Shown here piece by piece: positions 33,938 through 44,810 of a DNA stretch of 64,000 nucleotides. The stretch comes from Trebouxia sp. TZW2008 (taxonomy: Eukaryota > Chlorophyta > Trebouxiophyceae > Trebouxiales > Trebouxiaceae), in the NCBI GenBank assembly GCA_002118135.1, contig BDIU01000196.1:1-64000 (forward strand), in the 5' to 3' direction. The notes below the pieces were generated by a model. It had not been told where the DNA came from, made no database searches, and worked only from the letters and a program-made list of their open reading frames with translations. Made by a program: the position numbers and the translations under genes. Numbering within the stretch: the stretch's first letter is position 1; each line of letters opens with the position of its first letter.

Positions 33938-36900
33938 ATACCAGCAGCATTGCCATCAGCAGGTTCAGCAGCAGCAGCAGCAGCAACAACAGCAGCAGCA
34001 GCATCAACAGCAGAATAGGCAGCACTGCCAGAAGCGCCAGCCTCCAGAGAGTGATCAAGACAGTGGCTCTCATGCACCTCAGCGGAAACATGTCAAGCAG
34101 GAAACCAGCTGTGCAATTGATGCCAATGGTGTGGCAGCTTCTGCGTCAGCTGCCAAGTCACCTGCCGCATCAGCTGCTGTGCCAGCTTCCAATGCAGGTG
34201 CTGCAGCCAGATTGCGCCAGCAGCTAAGTTCTGGTCAGCCTCAGGCCAAACGTTGCTCTGAAGAAGCCAAGCTATCAACTACTCACCCTGTGCCCTTAGG
34301 CAATGCTGGTACACAAAAACAGCAGCAACAAAAGCGTCGCCCAGCAGCTGTTCAAAGACAGGAGGAACTTGATCCTCAAGCTGGCTGTGCTCCCTGTGGC
34401 AAGGGCAACATTAGCAAGGCATCTGCTGAACCTACTGTGAGGCAGGGGCCAGATGCTGAGGCAGCTACGCAGGCAGCTAATGAGGCAGCCGATGTGCAAG
34501 CTGCTGACAGACGAGCGCATACACATGGCAGGGCAACATGTACAAGTCAAGAGAGCCAAGTCAGAGCAGATGGCAGAAGCCAGGTAGTGAGCTTTTCCAA
34601 CTCCACCTCAAAGCAAGCTGCTTGATGTTAATGGCTGCAGTGCGTCTTATGCATGACATGTCATGCACTAGCTTGCGCAACAGCTGTATACTGTTATGGT
34701 AGTTGGCTCACAATCAGCAAATGCATGCTGGAGGCGCTGAGTAACATCTGAGTGTGATCTGTATGGGGTTCAGGTCACCTTCTTGGGCACAGGGTCAGCT
34801 GAGCCGTCCAAGTACCGAGGAGCAAGCGCCATTCATATCAGGTGAAGGCGCTTGCCTTGCCTGCATATGCCTGCTGCGTTTTCACAGCACAATCAAAACC
34901 AGTGCATATGTTGAACGTGACACTGTACCCTTAGTCTTTGCGCGCAAGTCAGCCTTGATGCTATGTTGGCGCACAATCTTGACCTTGTCATTGACCCCTC
35001 TGTAGGGTCTCAAGGAGGGATGTCTATATCAACTGCTGTTCAGTACTGACAAAGCTAAAGCTGTTGATTGAACAATTGATGTATGACTGTGCAGGCTGGA
35101 CAGTGGGTGGGGGTTGCTGTTGGATGCTGGGGAGGGGGCTTGGGGCGCTCTTGTTCGTATGCATGGCTACACCAATGCACTGCATCAGGTATGCTTGACA
35201 AAAGCCAGGTTGTTTGAATCTATCAGTATGCCAATGGGCTGGATCCAGTCTGACTGATAACAGCTCAGGCCGTTTTATACATGTCTACACCAATGCCCCG
35301 CGTCAGATTTGCGTGGTGACATGTAGGCTTGTGCGTATGCATGGCTGCACCAATGCCCTGCATCAGGTATGCTTGACAAAAGCCAGGTTGTTTGTATGTA
35401 TTAGTATGCCATTGGGATGCCTGGAAACAGCTCAAGTTGATTTACGTATGTCTACTCAAATGCTCCGCACCAGGTAGGCCTGCAAAAGGCTTGATTCTTT
35501 GAATGTATGGGCATGCAAGAGTAAACATGAGAATCACATGCAGACATATGCATAGTAGCTGCTGACAACTTGTTGCCATTGAACAGCTGTTGCTGTCATA
35601 CATTTCATGGAATCTTGGTTGATGCACGCAGGTACGTAGTTTGGCATGTGTGTGGATCTCCCACAAGCATGCTGACCACATGCTGGGTCTACCAGGCATC
35701 CTAGCTGCTCGCAGCCCCACACAGACCCCCCTGCTGGTGAGTCAGAAACATTCAGCACCTGTACATGACTGCTGCTGTGTGTTCACAGTGTCAACAGCAT
35801 TGCATGCCATGCGTCTGTACCAAGTCTGCTGACACCTTATGCCGTAAATCTTTCACAGAGGCTACCTAACATTGTCAAGCATTGAACAGAGTCTGTCCTG
35901 CCTGACTTTGCTCTCGTTGCTGATTTTTGGCGACTCCCTATTCATATCTAAGTTTGATGAGCCATGGCAGTGGTCATGCTATTGCAAGGCAAGTGTGAGT
36001 TCATCGCCTTTTCATGCATTCTTTCATTGTAAACGTGGGCTAGGCAGGCTCAGCAGGCCCAATTAGGTACGTACAGAAGCAATCAACTGTCTCCAACCAC
36101 TCCAATCATGTGCTAATCTAAAGCATTCATATTGGACATGAGGGCGGAGATCATCTCCAGGTCTGTGCTAGTGTAACATTGTGCCTCACATGGCTGCATG
36201 TCAGTCAATGGCTGCATGACATGAGTAATTGATTGATGCGCAGGTGATTGGTCCCTCAGCAGCTGCCAAATGGCTTCAGGAGATGGCTTCTGCTCAGCAG
36301 CTGCGCTATAGGTTCATGCACTGCAATCAGCTGAACATGTCAGTGAGTCAGCCTCTGCCAGCGGAGCTAGGTCACACAGGTGAGCTGTTCACATTTCAAG
36401 TGTTTTGACATATCTTTGACCTCATGTCTGAGATTCAGCACGTTCTCACTCCTCGTTTTAGCAGCCATTGTGCCCAGAAGCGACTTGCAAATGCCAGCAT
36501 GTGTCGCTGCATTGTACATTCAGCACAAGTTGTAGTGTCTGCATGCTGCCAGACGGCGTTTGTGACCTGTGCAAATTGAAATGGGTGATGGAAAGGCTTT
36601 GAGTCCCTCCAAGCAAGTTTTCTATGCCTAGACAATTGCACAATAGGCTTGTTGACAGCTGTGGGCAGTCTTGCATGAATTGACATTTGCTCTGTTGGCC
36701 AGGTTTGACATCAATGAAAGCTGTCCCAGTGAATGATTGCCATGATGCCTTTGGATTAGTCATGACGCACAAAGATAGTCAGAAGCTTGTATACAGTGGA
36801 GATGCCCGGTGTTGCAAAGTTTTGCAAGAAGCAGGCAACCTGCGCAGTGTCACATTTGCTGTGTTGTGCAGGACTGACATCAATGAAAGCTGTCCCAGTC

Positions 36901-37341
36901 AATCATTGCCATGATGCCTTTGGGCTAGTCATGCTGCACAAGGACGGCTGGAAGCTTGTATACAGTGGAGATACCCGGCCTTGCAGAGTGCTGCAAGAAG
37001 CAGGCCAAGGATGTACGCTGCTCATTCATGAGGCGACATTTGAGCCCGCACTGATTGAACATGCTAAAGCAAAGAAGCACAGCACAACTCAGGAGGCTTT
37101 GGAAGTTGCTGCAAGCATGGGGGCTTATCGTACCATACTGACACATTTCAGTCAGAGGTACAGCAAAGCCCCTGTGGAGTTGCAGGCCAACAGCAACATG
37201 GCCGAGTCTGTGATGATTGCTTTTGACGGCATGACTGTGCCTCTGTCCTTGTTAGGTGTTCTGCCAAAGTTGCTGTCAGGGGTTGCATTAGCATTTGCAG
37301 CAGAGTCTGGTCGGACAGAACAGGCTGCCAATCTCGAGTGA
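26817..37341 (+). CDS. ELAC2: tRNase Z, long form (ELAC2-like)
   Basis: Zinc-dependent endonuclease that trims tRNA 3' trailers. Exons supported by phase: 26817-26912, 27020-27130, 27957-28029, 28475-28578, 28984-30091, 30626-30779, 32011-32620, 33331-34583, 34774-34841, 35095-35188, 35632-35736, 36244-36379 and 36872-37341. One or two exons between 30780 and 32010 are unresolved; about 31650-31733 is a candidate. The degenerate N-terminal half has YLFNAPESLSRL, GGLAGLLMRL and LLLIVDCPS. The catalytic half has FLGTGSAEPSKYR, LLLDAGEGAWGAL, the zinc motif SHKHADH, VNHCHDAFG, YSGDTRPC, LLIHEATFE, HSTTQEAL and ILTHFSQRY. Two huge low-complexity exons (Ser-rich, then Gln-rich) raise the length to roughly 1,450 residues, far above the usual 800-900. 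Copies of two exon parts lie in introns. Confidence 0.92.
28984..30091 (+). other. Ser-rich low-complexity insert in tRNase Z
   Basis: This 1.1-kb exon encodes about 369 residues between the two recognisable parts of the N-terminal half. It includes a Ser/Asp tract (29521-29645), Lys/Arg clusters such as KRQR and SKRQKQ, and a short Gln run at 29838-29865. It resembles no known tRNase Z domain. The phases (0 in, 1 out) fit the flanking exons. Confidence 0.65.
32670..32965 (+). repeat. C-rich minisatellite (CCCCTNTAC type) in a tRNase Z intron
   Basis: From about 32685 the plus strand is almost wholly built of ACCCCTNTG/ACCCCTCTAC-like 8-10-bp units. At 32870-32940 it becomes a clean run of TACCCCTC repeats. 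It lies directly after the exon ending at 32620. The C-rich strand resembles, but does not match, plant telomere repeat CCCTAAA. Confidence 0.8.
33840..34020 (+). repeat. CAG/CAA polyglutamine tract in tRNase Z
   Basis: Two blocks of mixed CAG/CAA codons (about 33893-33938 and 33962-34004) are separated by a repeated YQQHxHQQVQ motif. Together they form a Gln-rich stretch in the linker before the catalytic half. The segment YQQHYHQQVQ recurs as YQQHCHQQVQ, showing tandem duplication of about 70 bp. Confidence 0.85.
35260..35480 (+). repeat. Three copies of the tRNase Z DAGEG-exon 3' end
   Basis: The true exon (35095-35188) ends CGTATGCATGGCTACACCAATGCACTGCATCAG before GTATGC. Related ends occur at about 35275-35309, 35329-35366 (closest match, same donor) and 35438-35474. 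The stretch from 35189 to about 35310 also recurs after 35366, so there is a larger unit near 178 bp. None includes the DAGEG codons. Confidence 0.82.
36703..36840 (+). repeat. Tandem copy of the tRNase Z NHC exon start, zinc ligand lost
   Basis: This copy begins after GGCCAG in the same splice phase as the true exon at 36872, 169 bp downstream, and reads TSMKAVPVNDCHDAFGLV...YSGDARCC. The true exon reads TSMKAVPVNHCHDAFGLV...YSGDTRPC. The His-to-Asp change removes a conserved zinc ligand. The copy stops being similar after VLQEAG, so it cannot encode the C terminus. Confidence 0.88.
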
Positions 37342-37898
37342 TCTGTCAAATTCCTGTTGCTCAGATTCAGAATGAAACGTTGTATATTAGGCATATGCTG
37401 ATGGACTGTAGTCAATTTCATTAGCCCAGCATGCTGACAAGGACATGAAGCAAGGCATTACTGCAGCTTAAGAATATATATGAATGAACACCGTTTCATT
37501 GTCTTTTTGGCCATCCCTCCTTTGATTGCTTCCTGATATAGTGCTTGCAAGGCTAAGGAAAACACCTGTCAAGTGCTGTACTACTAGGTAGTAATAAAGT
37601 CAGCTGAAGGTATACGCATGAAGAGAGCCTGTAGTCAGCCGTGGTCATGTCTAGTTTTAATGTCATTTATTGCTGATCTGACAGAAAACCACTGAGCCGC
37701 GAGAGTATATCAGTAAGCTGCAAAGCCATGCACACTAGAACATTCACTGTAAGCGGCACTGCTGTGATAAAATACTGATCAAATCTTGAACGCTTAACGA
37801 CTTTGGCATGAATATGCCATATCTGCTGCCTCTCCTCGCAAACGCAGTATTAGAGCGACTGCTTTAATATTGCCATTGCAGTAATGAGACGTCATTCA
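37342..37898. other. Convergent 3' regions, tRNase Z and cyclin-like gene
   Basis: AT-richer, non-coding in appearance. No feature is supported beyond the 3' ends. Confidence 0.45.
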
Positions 37899-40578
37899 TC
37901 AGCTGACAATGTCAGCGGAGTTGCCTTTGTTGTACATCAGCCTTGTTCTGACAGCTCTGTTGCGCACCCTTTCACCCAATGAAATCAGAGTCTCGTGCTG
38001 TGTGGGAGCACTAGTGCCATGAGCATTGCTGCTACCATCTTGCCAGTACTTGCCATCCAAGCTGCTCTGATGAAGGTTCTCTGCTTCATGCCGCAGCCTT
38101 GCATGCTGAATGTGCTGACTGTGATGCACATTTGCTCTGGGCTTCTGAGGCTTAGTGCTAGACTGGCAGCATGTCAGCTGCTGAAACTGTTGTGCGTTAG
38201 GAAGTTGCCTCTGCCCAGCATGCTGTGCCTGCTGCCCCTGCTGTGCACGCTGTGCCTGCTGTGCGTGCTGTGCCAGGTTGGCTTGCTTCTGCCTGTGAGC
38301 TGCCAGCTGTGCATCCATGTACCTTCTGTGTCGGCTCTCTGCCTCTGTGTGGCGCAGGACACTGTGCAGCATTGGCTTACCATCTTTCTGCTGCAGTCGT
38401 TGTAGCGCAGGAACTAAGTCTTCCTCAAGATTGATGTGCACTCGCCAGTGGCACCTGCAACAACAGGTCTAAGCCTACACTGCTTGAGTTCCAGTCTTTG
38501 CAGTTGCAGTGCAGACTAAGCTGCTTCAGTCAATGTGCCAGTTCACAGCAGCAGTATGCTCATCTGCATGCGATTTGCCTCAAGCCAGCATCGTCAAAAG
38601 TCTCGCTTCGCAACCAGAGCGTCATGAGTCTACACTCTTCACAAGACCAATCATTTTGCTCAGAATGACAATGCAGGTAATGCAGACAAGAGCACAGGTT
38701 GGGCGAGCTCAGATGCATGTAGCTAGCATGTGGTTTGACCTGTTGAGGATCTCCAGTTGACTGGTCTTCATGTCCTCTTGCCAGCTGCGCACTTCTGCAG
38801 GCGTTCTGGGCCCTGATGCTGCTGCTGCCACACTGGTGTAAGCCAGGTAGTTGGCTGTGACCACCATCAGGTTGCTGTTGTACTGGCTGGAGCAGCTCTC
38901 TGCAGAACTCAGACAGTCAGTTGCCATGCACTCAGACAGTCACTTGTGGTGCACATATCGAAGCCACTGCTGCCACACTGGTGTAAGCCAGGTAGTCGGA
39001 GGCAACAACATCAGATTGCTGTTGTACTGACTGGAGCAGTGCTCTGCAGTGCTCACAGCGTCAGAGGGGTCAAGTGTAACGTGAGTGCTAAGCGCATGGC
39101 AACAATGAGATGGGTGACAGACTGCAGTCAATGCAATGACACAACACAATGTGCAGACTGGCGATCAGGCCTGACAGTGTTGATAACAGCTTTCACACTC
39201 CAGCACAGGTGCCAGCTGCAGCTCTTGAAATATCACGTGGGTCAATCACGTTGCCATCAGCGCATGGCAGCAATGAGACTGTCAAAGAGTGCACAATTGC
39301 TGCTGGAGCAGCAACAAGGACATTTTGCTGATGGCAGTGCAGGCTTTGTGACATTATGCACGCTGCATGAGCATCAAGATTGTTTGCGCTTTGTAGACTT
39401 TGCATGCTTCCACAGCAGGAAAAGGGAGGTGAAAACATACCAAGGATCCAAAGCAGGCTTAGCAGCATGGTTGGGTCCAGATCCAGCACATCCAAGTCAG
39501 CTCTGAGACACAAGGCAAACATGCCAGCCACAGTCCATTCCAGCTGTGAAGCCTTGCTCCACTTCTGTACCATCAGGCTTGCTGTACGCAGCTCAGTGGA
39601 CAAAGCTGCAGGGCAGGTCTGCACTTCTTGGGGCAGGACTGAGAAGGTGGTAGGGCAGGGCAGTAAGTGGCAGGCCTGAAGCTTGGACAGAGCAGTGGTG
39701 ACTTGAGGAGACTGGCACAAGGCGAGAAATGCCAGTGATATGTCAGGACCAGGCTCACTGGGGGATGAAAGGATGTCCTCAAGCAGGTCATTGTCATCAG
39801 GAGAGTCTGCTACTGACTCAGTGAGGTCCAGGTCTGGGCTTAGCAGCATGGACTCTTCACAAAGGGTAGATTTAGGAGGTGCAAGGTGAGTTTGAGGGGA
39901 TAGAGACTCTGAGCACAGCAGACCGTGGCCACTTGACGCAGCAGGAGCATCATGCTGAGTGTGTGCATCCCGATGCACACACCTGTGCAGCTCTGTCTGC
40001 CTGCTGCCAGACGTGAAGGCAGAATGACTCTTGCATAGATAGCCTGCAGCTGAGCCTGCAGCACTGGCCTCAACAGCAGGAGGGGCTTGACTGTATGTGT
40101 GAGCAGAGGTGAAATGTGATGGACTTGGCTTGGCAGGCACAGTGTGGCGCCGCTGTCTGTAGGCAGTGAATGCTCGCAGCGCTGATGCTGACTGGCCAAC
40201 AGATTGGGCCAAGCCTGAGGCAAAGTGTCCATCATTGCTCTTCTGCTTCTGCTGCAGCTGGCTTTGTTGTGGTGCTCTGGTAGTTGCTTTCAAACCATGC
40301 TGCTGCAGCATACTGGACTGACCAGAGGCATGGAAATCAGAGGGAGCGCAGAAATGTGATTCAGTTGCGGCAGAACTGCTGTCCTCGAGCAGGCTTGTTA
40401 AACTTTGCGGCTGCTGAGAGATGGTGCCAGACGAGTGCAGGCGGCCAGGGCACTGGTCAGTGAACAGCTTCAAACTGGTCATCCTCTCTGGAAGAGCTTC
40501 CGCTCCATCGCTTGCACGCTTGCGCTTGGCGGTGTTCTGGCCTGTCAGCGACTCCCAGACGCCGCTGAGGTACTGCAT
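37899..40578 (-). CDS. Putative cyclin-fold protein with low-complexity flanks
   Basis: Three minus-strand exons, 40578-39441, 38899-38740 and 38454-37899, join in phase to about 617 residues. The first 300 are Ser/Gln-rich with a basic patch (AKRKRAS) near the N terminus. The middle is helical: ELRTASLMVQKW, LEWTVAGMFALCL, then SNLMVVTANYLAYTSVAA, and after a loop EVRSWQEDMKTSQLEILNR with WRVHINLEEDL. The last two resemble the end of a cyclin box, where a Glu-rich helix precedes a W-V motif. That match is by eye and weak. The C terminus has Gln/Ala/His repeats and ends RTRLMYNKGNSADIVS. An intact ATG starts the reading frame. The function is otherwise unknown. Confidence 0.62.
38955..39075 (-). 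repeat. Frameshifted copy of the cyclin-like gene's middle exon
   Basis: The minus strand repeats the acceptor CTGCAGAG and CSSQYNSNLM of the true exon (38899), about 160 bp upstream in the direction of the gene. A one-base length difference then shifts the frame (LLPPTTWL instead of VVTANYL), although the DNA match continues to GTGTGGCAGCAG. Confidence 0.8.
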
Positions 40579-41818
40579 ACGCGCTTGAGCTCCACCCGGC
40601 CCAGGCTGACCCTTGCTTGCCGCGGCTTCGCGTGGCTACAGCCTGCCTGTGCAATCGACGCTGAGGCTGAGTCAGTTCAGATGGTTGTGTGTGCCTGCAG
40701 CAAGGACGGTCTGTGCCGCAGCATGTGCAAGGAACGAGTTGCTTCGTTCAACTTTTTGGCAAAGTGAAACTTGCCTGTAGAATTCAAATTTTGCCCATGG
40801 CTAAAGGGTGTTGCGTTCCGCGTCCAGCTGAAGCGATACGCACAGGGAAGAAAGCTGCGCGCATTGTGCAGATGCATGAGTGTTGACGCAACTGTCTGGC
40901 AGTGCGCTGTGAAGATATCTTGCTCGTTTGTTTTTCGTGCGCTGTGCTGACAAATCCTAGATCATGGGCTCGTGCAAAGAAATTACGCTGTTTTTGCCCA
41001 ACAGGATTTTATCACATGACGCTTGAGTGATGAGTTCGAACTCATCGAATTCGTTCTGCTGGAAATCGCAAATTTGCCTTGAACCAGTGAGATCTGTGCG
41101 AGAGCTGCACGAGGCGAATACGAGGTGGCTACACGTTGCAGCTTAGTGCTTGATCCGTCTGCCACATGGCACCTCCTCGTAAAGTGCTCGTGGATTTGAT
41201 CCCCAGCAGCAAGTGAAAGGGCTGAAATTGTCTAACTGCCATGCATTTGATTCCTTGCTGATGCTCGTAACCGTTTACAGCATGCATATGTCAACCGTCC
41301 TTGGTGTGACTGCCAGCTGCAGTTCAAGCACAGCTCTTGTCCACCTCGCTGCTGCAGCCCACTGTGATTTTCTGCTGATGACACGCTAGCCATTCAGCAA
41401 CGTTGCAGCAAAGCAAACCCTGGGCACAAGTTGATGTGCATGACCTCAAACACATGATCATGCATTGCGCATGCATGGATCCCCTGTACAACAAAGCAGC
41501 AACCAGGCTTTCTATAGTCATGCAAATTATACAATTTTCAGTACCATGCTATAGGCAAGAGCAGCAAGCTGCGGTCACAGACCTACATTTGCATATGTGG
41601 GCACCCGATGTATACAATGTCCTCAACCAAAACAACAAGACAGGGTACCAGACAGGCTAAGTCAATGCAAAGATACTCACATCAACGGGCTGCGGTATAC
41701 TGACCATGATGCAGGCAGCCTGTGCTGTGTATGAGGGCTGAGGCCTAAGGTCAAGGCATCTGACCACAGCAAGTTTCATGTTTCCACTGTACGCTGTTGC
41801 AGATGTAGTAGCTGCAGC
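40579..41818. other. Intergenic between cyclin-like and expansin-like genes
   Basis: This should carry the cyclin-like promoter and the expansin-like 3' UTR. Very short plus-strand frames at 40797 (29 codons) and 41166 (16 codons) have ATGs but no splice or family support. Confidence 0.4.
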
Positions 41819-44810
41819 TTATGACGCAGCATTGCCATCCAGAAGCTGCATGTTATCTACACAGAGCTGCTGGGGCGTGCTGCCAGTATTTGTGAACGTG
41901 ATCTGATCAATACTTGTAGGACTGACACCTGCATGGAAGCACAAGATCTTCATGTGCTTGACAACCTGATCTGTGTCCCTATTCTGCAAGACAGGCAGCT
42001 CAACTCTGCGCTTGAACTGACTGCTGTTGGCACGACGTCCTGTTCTGGGCGTTGCAAATGCACAAGTTTGGATGATGGCATGTGTAACATGAAAGGCAAG
42101 AGCACCACTGCAGGGTCAACAGCCTTGCTGTGCTGTATGCAAAAACATACCAGGCAGCAAACATTCACAGCAGCGCAAGCCAGATCAGTAATGCTGCGAT
42201 GTTCAAACATTAGCAACTTATCAAGTCATTAAAAAGACAAAAGTTATCACCTGGACATCCCTGAAAGGCCAGAGCGTTGGGTCCAGCATGGGTCGTTGAG
42301 TTCTGAAAGGCACCCAAATATACCGTGTAGCTCAGCATGTCTCTAGGTACAGCTGATGTCGGAGCCAGAGGTGTCAAAGCAGCCAAAATTAGACTGGCAC
42401 ATGTGCCCTGCACACACAAGATTCAGACATGCTGCTTGTTGCGTGAATGCACATGAAGCTGGACCAAATGTGATAGGATAAAAGCTGAGGAGCTGCACAA
42501 CAGCGTCAACTGAAGGCTTGCTGCTGACAATTTTGACTACGGTCACTCCATTTTCCACTGGCATGCATCATGACCAGTCTGAGTGTTTCCACACTTGCAT
42601 GCACACCTGTACTGGCATGAAGCACAAGACAATTGTGCAGCAAATTTGCTCACATGATCTTGTGGGTTTACCACCTCCAATGCACAGCTAAGCCCCTCAC
42701 CGTTGGCATTGTTGAGTCAGTGGATGCCAATGTTACTCGAAGGTTCTGTGTGCTGTGATATTGCGCCCAGAAAAGCAGGGAAAGCTTTCCCAGGAAGTAG
42801 CCTGGACCTGATGCTGTGAATGCAAAGCTGCCATTTGGGGCAATGTTGGCACACTGAGTGATGACCTCTGAAGTGCCCCAAGCAGAGGCATTCTGGTACA
42901 AGGTCCCATTGTAGCTCTGAGCAGTCCAATTGTTCAGAAGAGTCTGGTTGTAGATGGGCCTGCATGAGCGCATGCTGACATCAGTGCCACCAGAGGGTAT
43001 CGCTCAACCCACAATTTCAAATGCAGAGATTTTGTCATGACTGTGCATGCTCTGAATGCCAAGCAAGCAGGCTGCCAGGACATGAACAATGTGTACACAT
43101 GGTATGAATGCACACTTTGCATGCATGCAAGAGCATCTCCATCGTATTGCTCCTGCTGGCAATCAAGAAACAGGGAAGCTCACCCAGGAAGATCACCAGT
43201 AGTATCCTCATCACCTTCCAGGCTGCCGGTGTTACCAGGCCACTGACTGCGAGGCTTGTTCCAGTAGCCATTAGGGGGGTATTGAGTCCCTGGGGGTGGC
43301 TCCTGACCAGCAACTGGATTGGGGGGCTCAGGAGCTGGGTTAGTTGGCTGGTAGTCACAGGGCACAGAGCGCCACTGCGAGCCTATCACACCCCACTTTG
43401 TGGCAGCCAACTGCAGTAGGTGTTATGGATGTTGGCGGGATGATAGGAACAAGGAATGAGCCTGCCGGGGGTTTGCCTGTGGTGGACGATGCATATGGGC
43501 TATACCATGCATGCCAAGCCTTGCCTGGTATGCGATTCTGTATGGCATATGCAGACTTTTTGGGAGTCTTGTCAGCAACCAGACATCACATTACGTTCCA
43601 TGAAGGCATTGGTTTGCATGACCAGTGCAGTGCATCTTCATGTATCATGTGCATCAATATCCTGTGCCACAGCACAACTGCGACCATACAGTCTCACGGC
43701 AACTTGATACTGCATACCTTCTCAAAGGCCCAAATTGACATGTCATAGTGTGTCATGTCTCCACAGCACCTGCACCATCAATGTTGATCTGACTTTACAG
43801 CACTGATCAAGTTCTTTCCTTGCTTGCAGGAACAATCCTTGACTCAGCCAAATTGCCTGACAATGCAATCTTTGATCATTGCAGCATGATGTATGCTATG
43901 TCACAAGGTCCATCTTGAAAGTTGTGATTGTCTGTACCAGCGCTTGTTTGAGGCTGCATTTGCTGCATAGTTGCAGGGGCAGGTGTCTGTGATTCTGAAG
44001 ACGACGCTCTGGTCAGGATTGTAGCAAGCTGTAGTCCTGTCATACTGTTCCCCATTGCCATCGGTGAACTTGATGGGATTGCACTTGACTTCAAAGCAAG
44101 ACCTGCAGAAGACTGAACTCATTCCACTGAAAAACTGCGACATCAGCTCTGCTTGTGTTGTTGTTCCACAGGTTGCTGTAGCAATGTTGAACTCATCATT
44201 GAGGAGACTTACCCACAGCTTCCGGCATACAAAGGGTTGGCGTCGGACATAGCCGCAACATCCCAGCCTAGTGGCTCATCCTGCAAATCAAGTCAAGCTC
44301 AGCTTGCTGAACAAAACAGCGCAAACTACGCTGAACGCGTGTACGCGAGAAGCACACCTCAAAGATGTAATAAAATCCACAACTGCCTTGATGTATGCTC
44401 CAAGCGTCCGTCCCGTAGAAAGTTGCTCGACCAACTTGCCAGTCTGACTGGCTTTGAGCTGTAGCCAGCACCGCCACCAGCAACGACACAGCCAGCTCTA
44501 ACGTCCTGCGCCTCAATTTTTTGTGCACGAAATGATTAGACTACAGTTCCCTGCTGTTCCGTCTGGTCTGTCTACAACAGGGCAAAGATTTGAATCCCAC
44601 GCACGCTGTACTATACAATTAAAAATGGCGGGAAATCACACAACCTGGCCTCGTCGCCAGGGGGTTTAGCTCAGTTGGGAGAGCGTTAGACTGAAGATCT
44701 AAAGGTCAATCGTTCGATCCGGTTAACCCCCGAAAGTGGACCTTTCACCTATGAAGTTGGGCAATTCTTTTTGCTTTTGCAGCCAGCAGTTTTGCTTGAA
44801 CCAACTTCAT
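41819..44810 (-). CDS. Expansin-like secreted protein
   Basis: Expansins loosen cell walls without hydrolysis. Firm minus-strand exons are 44505-44358, 44280-44213, 44102-43938, 43769-43718, 43410-43184 and 42959-about 42701; the last exon ends with a stop at 41819. The GH45-like domain is clear: WQVGRATFYG, GSCGFYY, CGSCFEVKC, DTCPCNY, SNKRW joined to CCGDMTHYDMSIWAFEK, and WGVIGSQWRSVPCDY. A Pro-rich linker leads to a C-terminal half with poorly conserved beta-type sequence. LAVSLLVAVLATAQ is a likely signal peptide. The exon holding it has no ATG in frame. A possible start is ATG 44810 in a 62-nt exon (44810-44749) that splices in phase to 44505, placing the tRNA gene inside the intron. 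Exon junctions between 42700 and 42000 are not resolved. Confidence 0.8.
44660..44732 (+). tRNA. trnF-GAA: tRNA-Phe (GAA)
   Basis: The cloverleaf is complete: acceptor GGGGGTT/AACCCCC, D stem GCTC/GAGC, anticodon loop CTGAAGA with anticodon GAA, stem TTAGA/TCTAA, variable loop AGGTC, and T arm AATCG-TTCGATC-CGGTT with one G-T pair. The D arm and anticodon arm match eukaryotic nuclear tRNA-Phe. The discriminator base is G, not the expected A. There is no encoded CCA and no intron. A T5 run at 44768-44772 could end Pol III transcription. Confidence 0.9.

Noticed and set aside
33660..34091. Poly-Leu minus-strand frame that could look like a membrane protein
   Set aside because: It is only the complement of the tRNase Z poly-Gln tract.
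39193..39440. Continuation of the cyclin-like first exon past 39441
   Set aside because: A good donor (CTTG|GTATGT) and matching phase with exon 38899 indicate an intron. The extra frame is read-through.
40797..40886. Tiny 29-codon plus-strand frame with ATG and Lys-rich end
   Set aside because: Too short, with no recognised family and no supporting signals.
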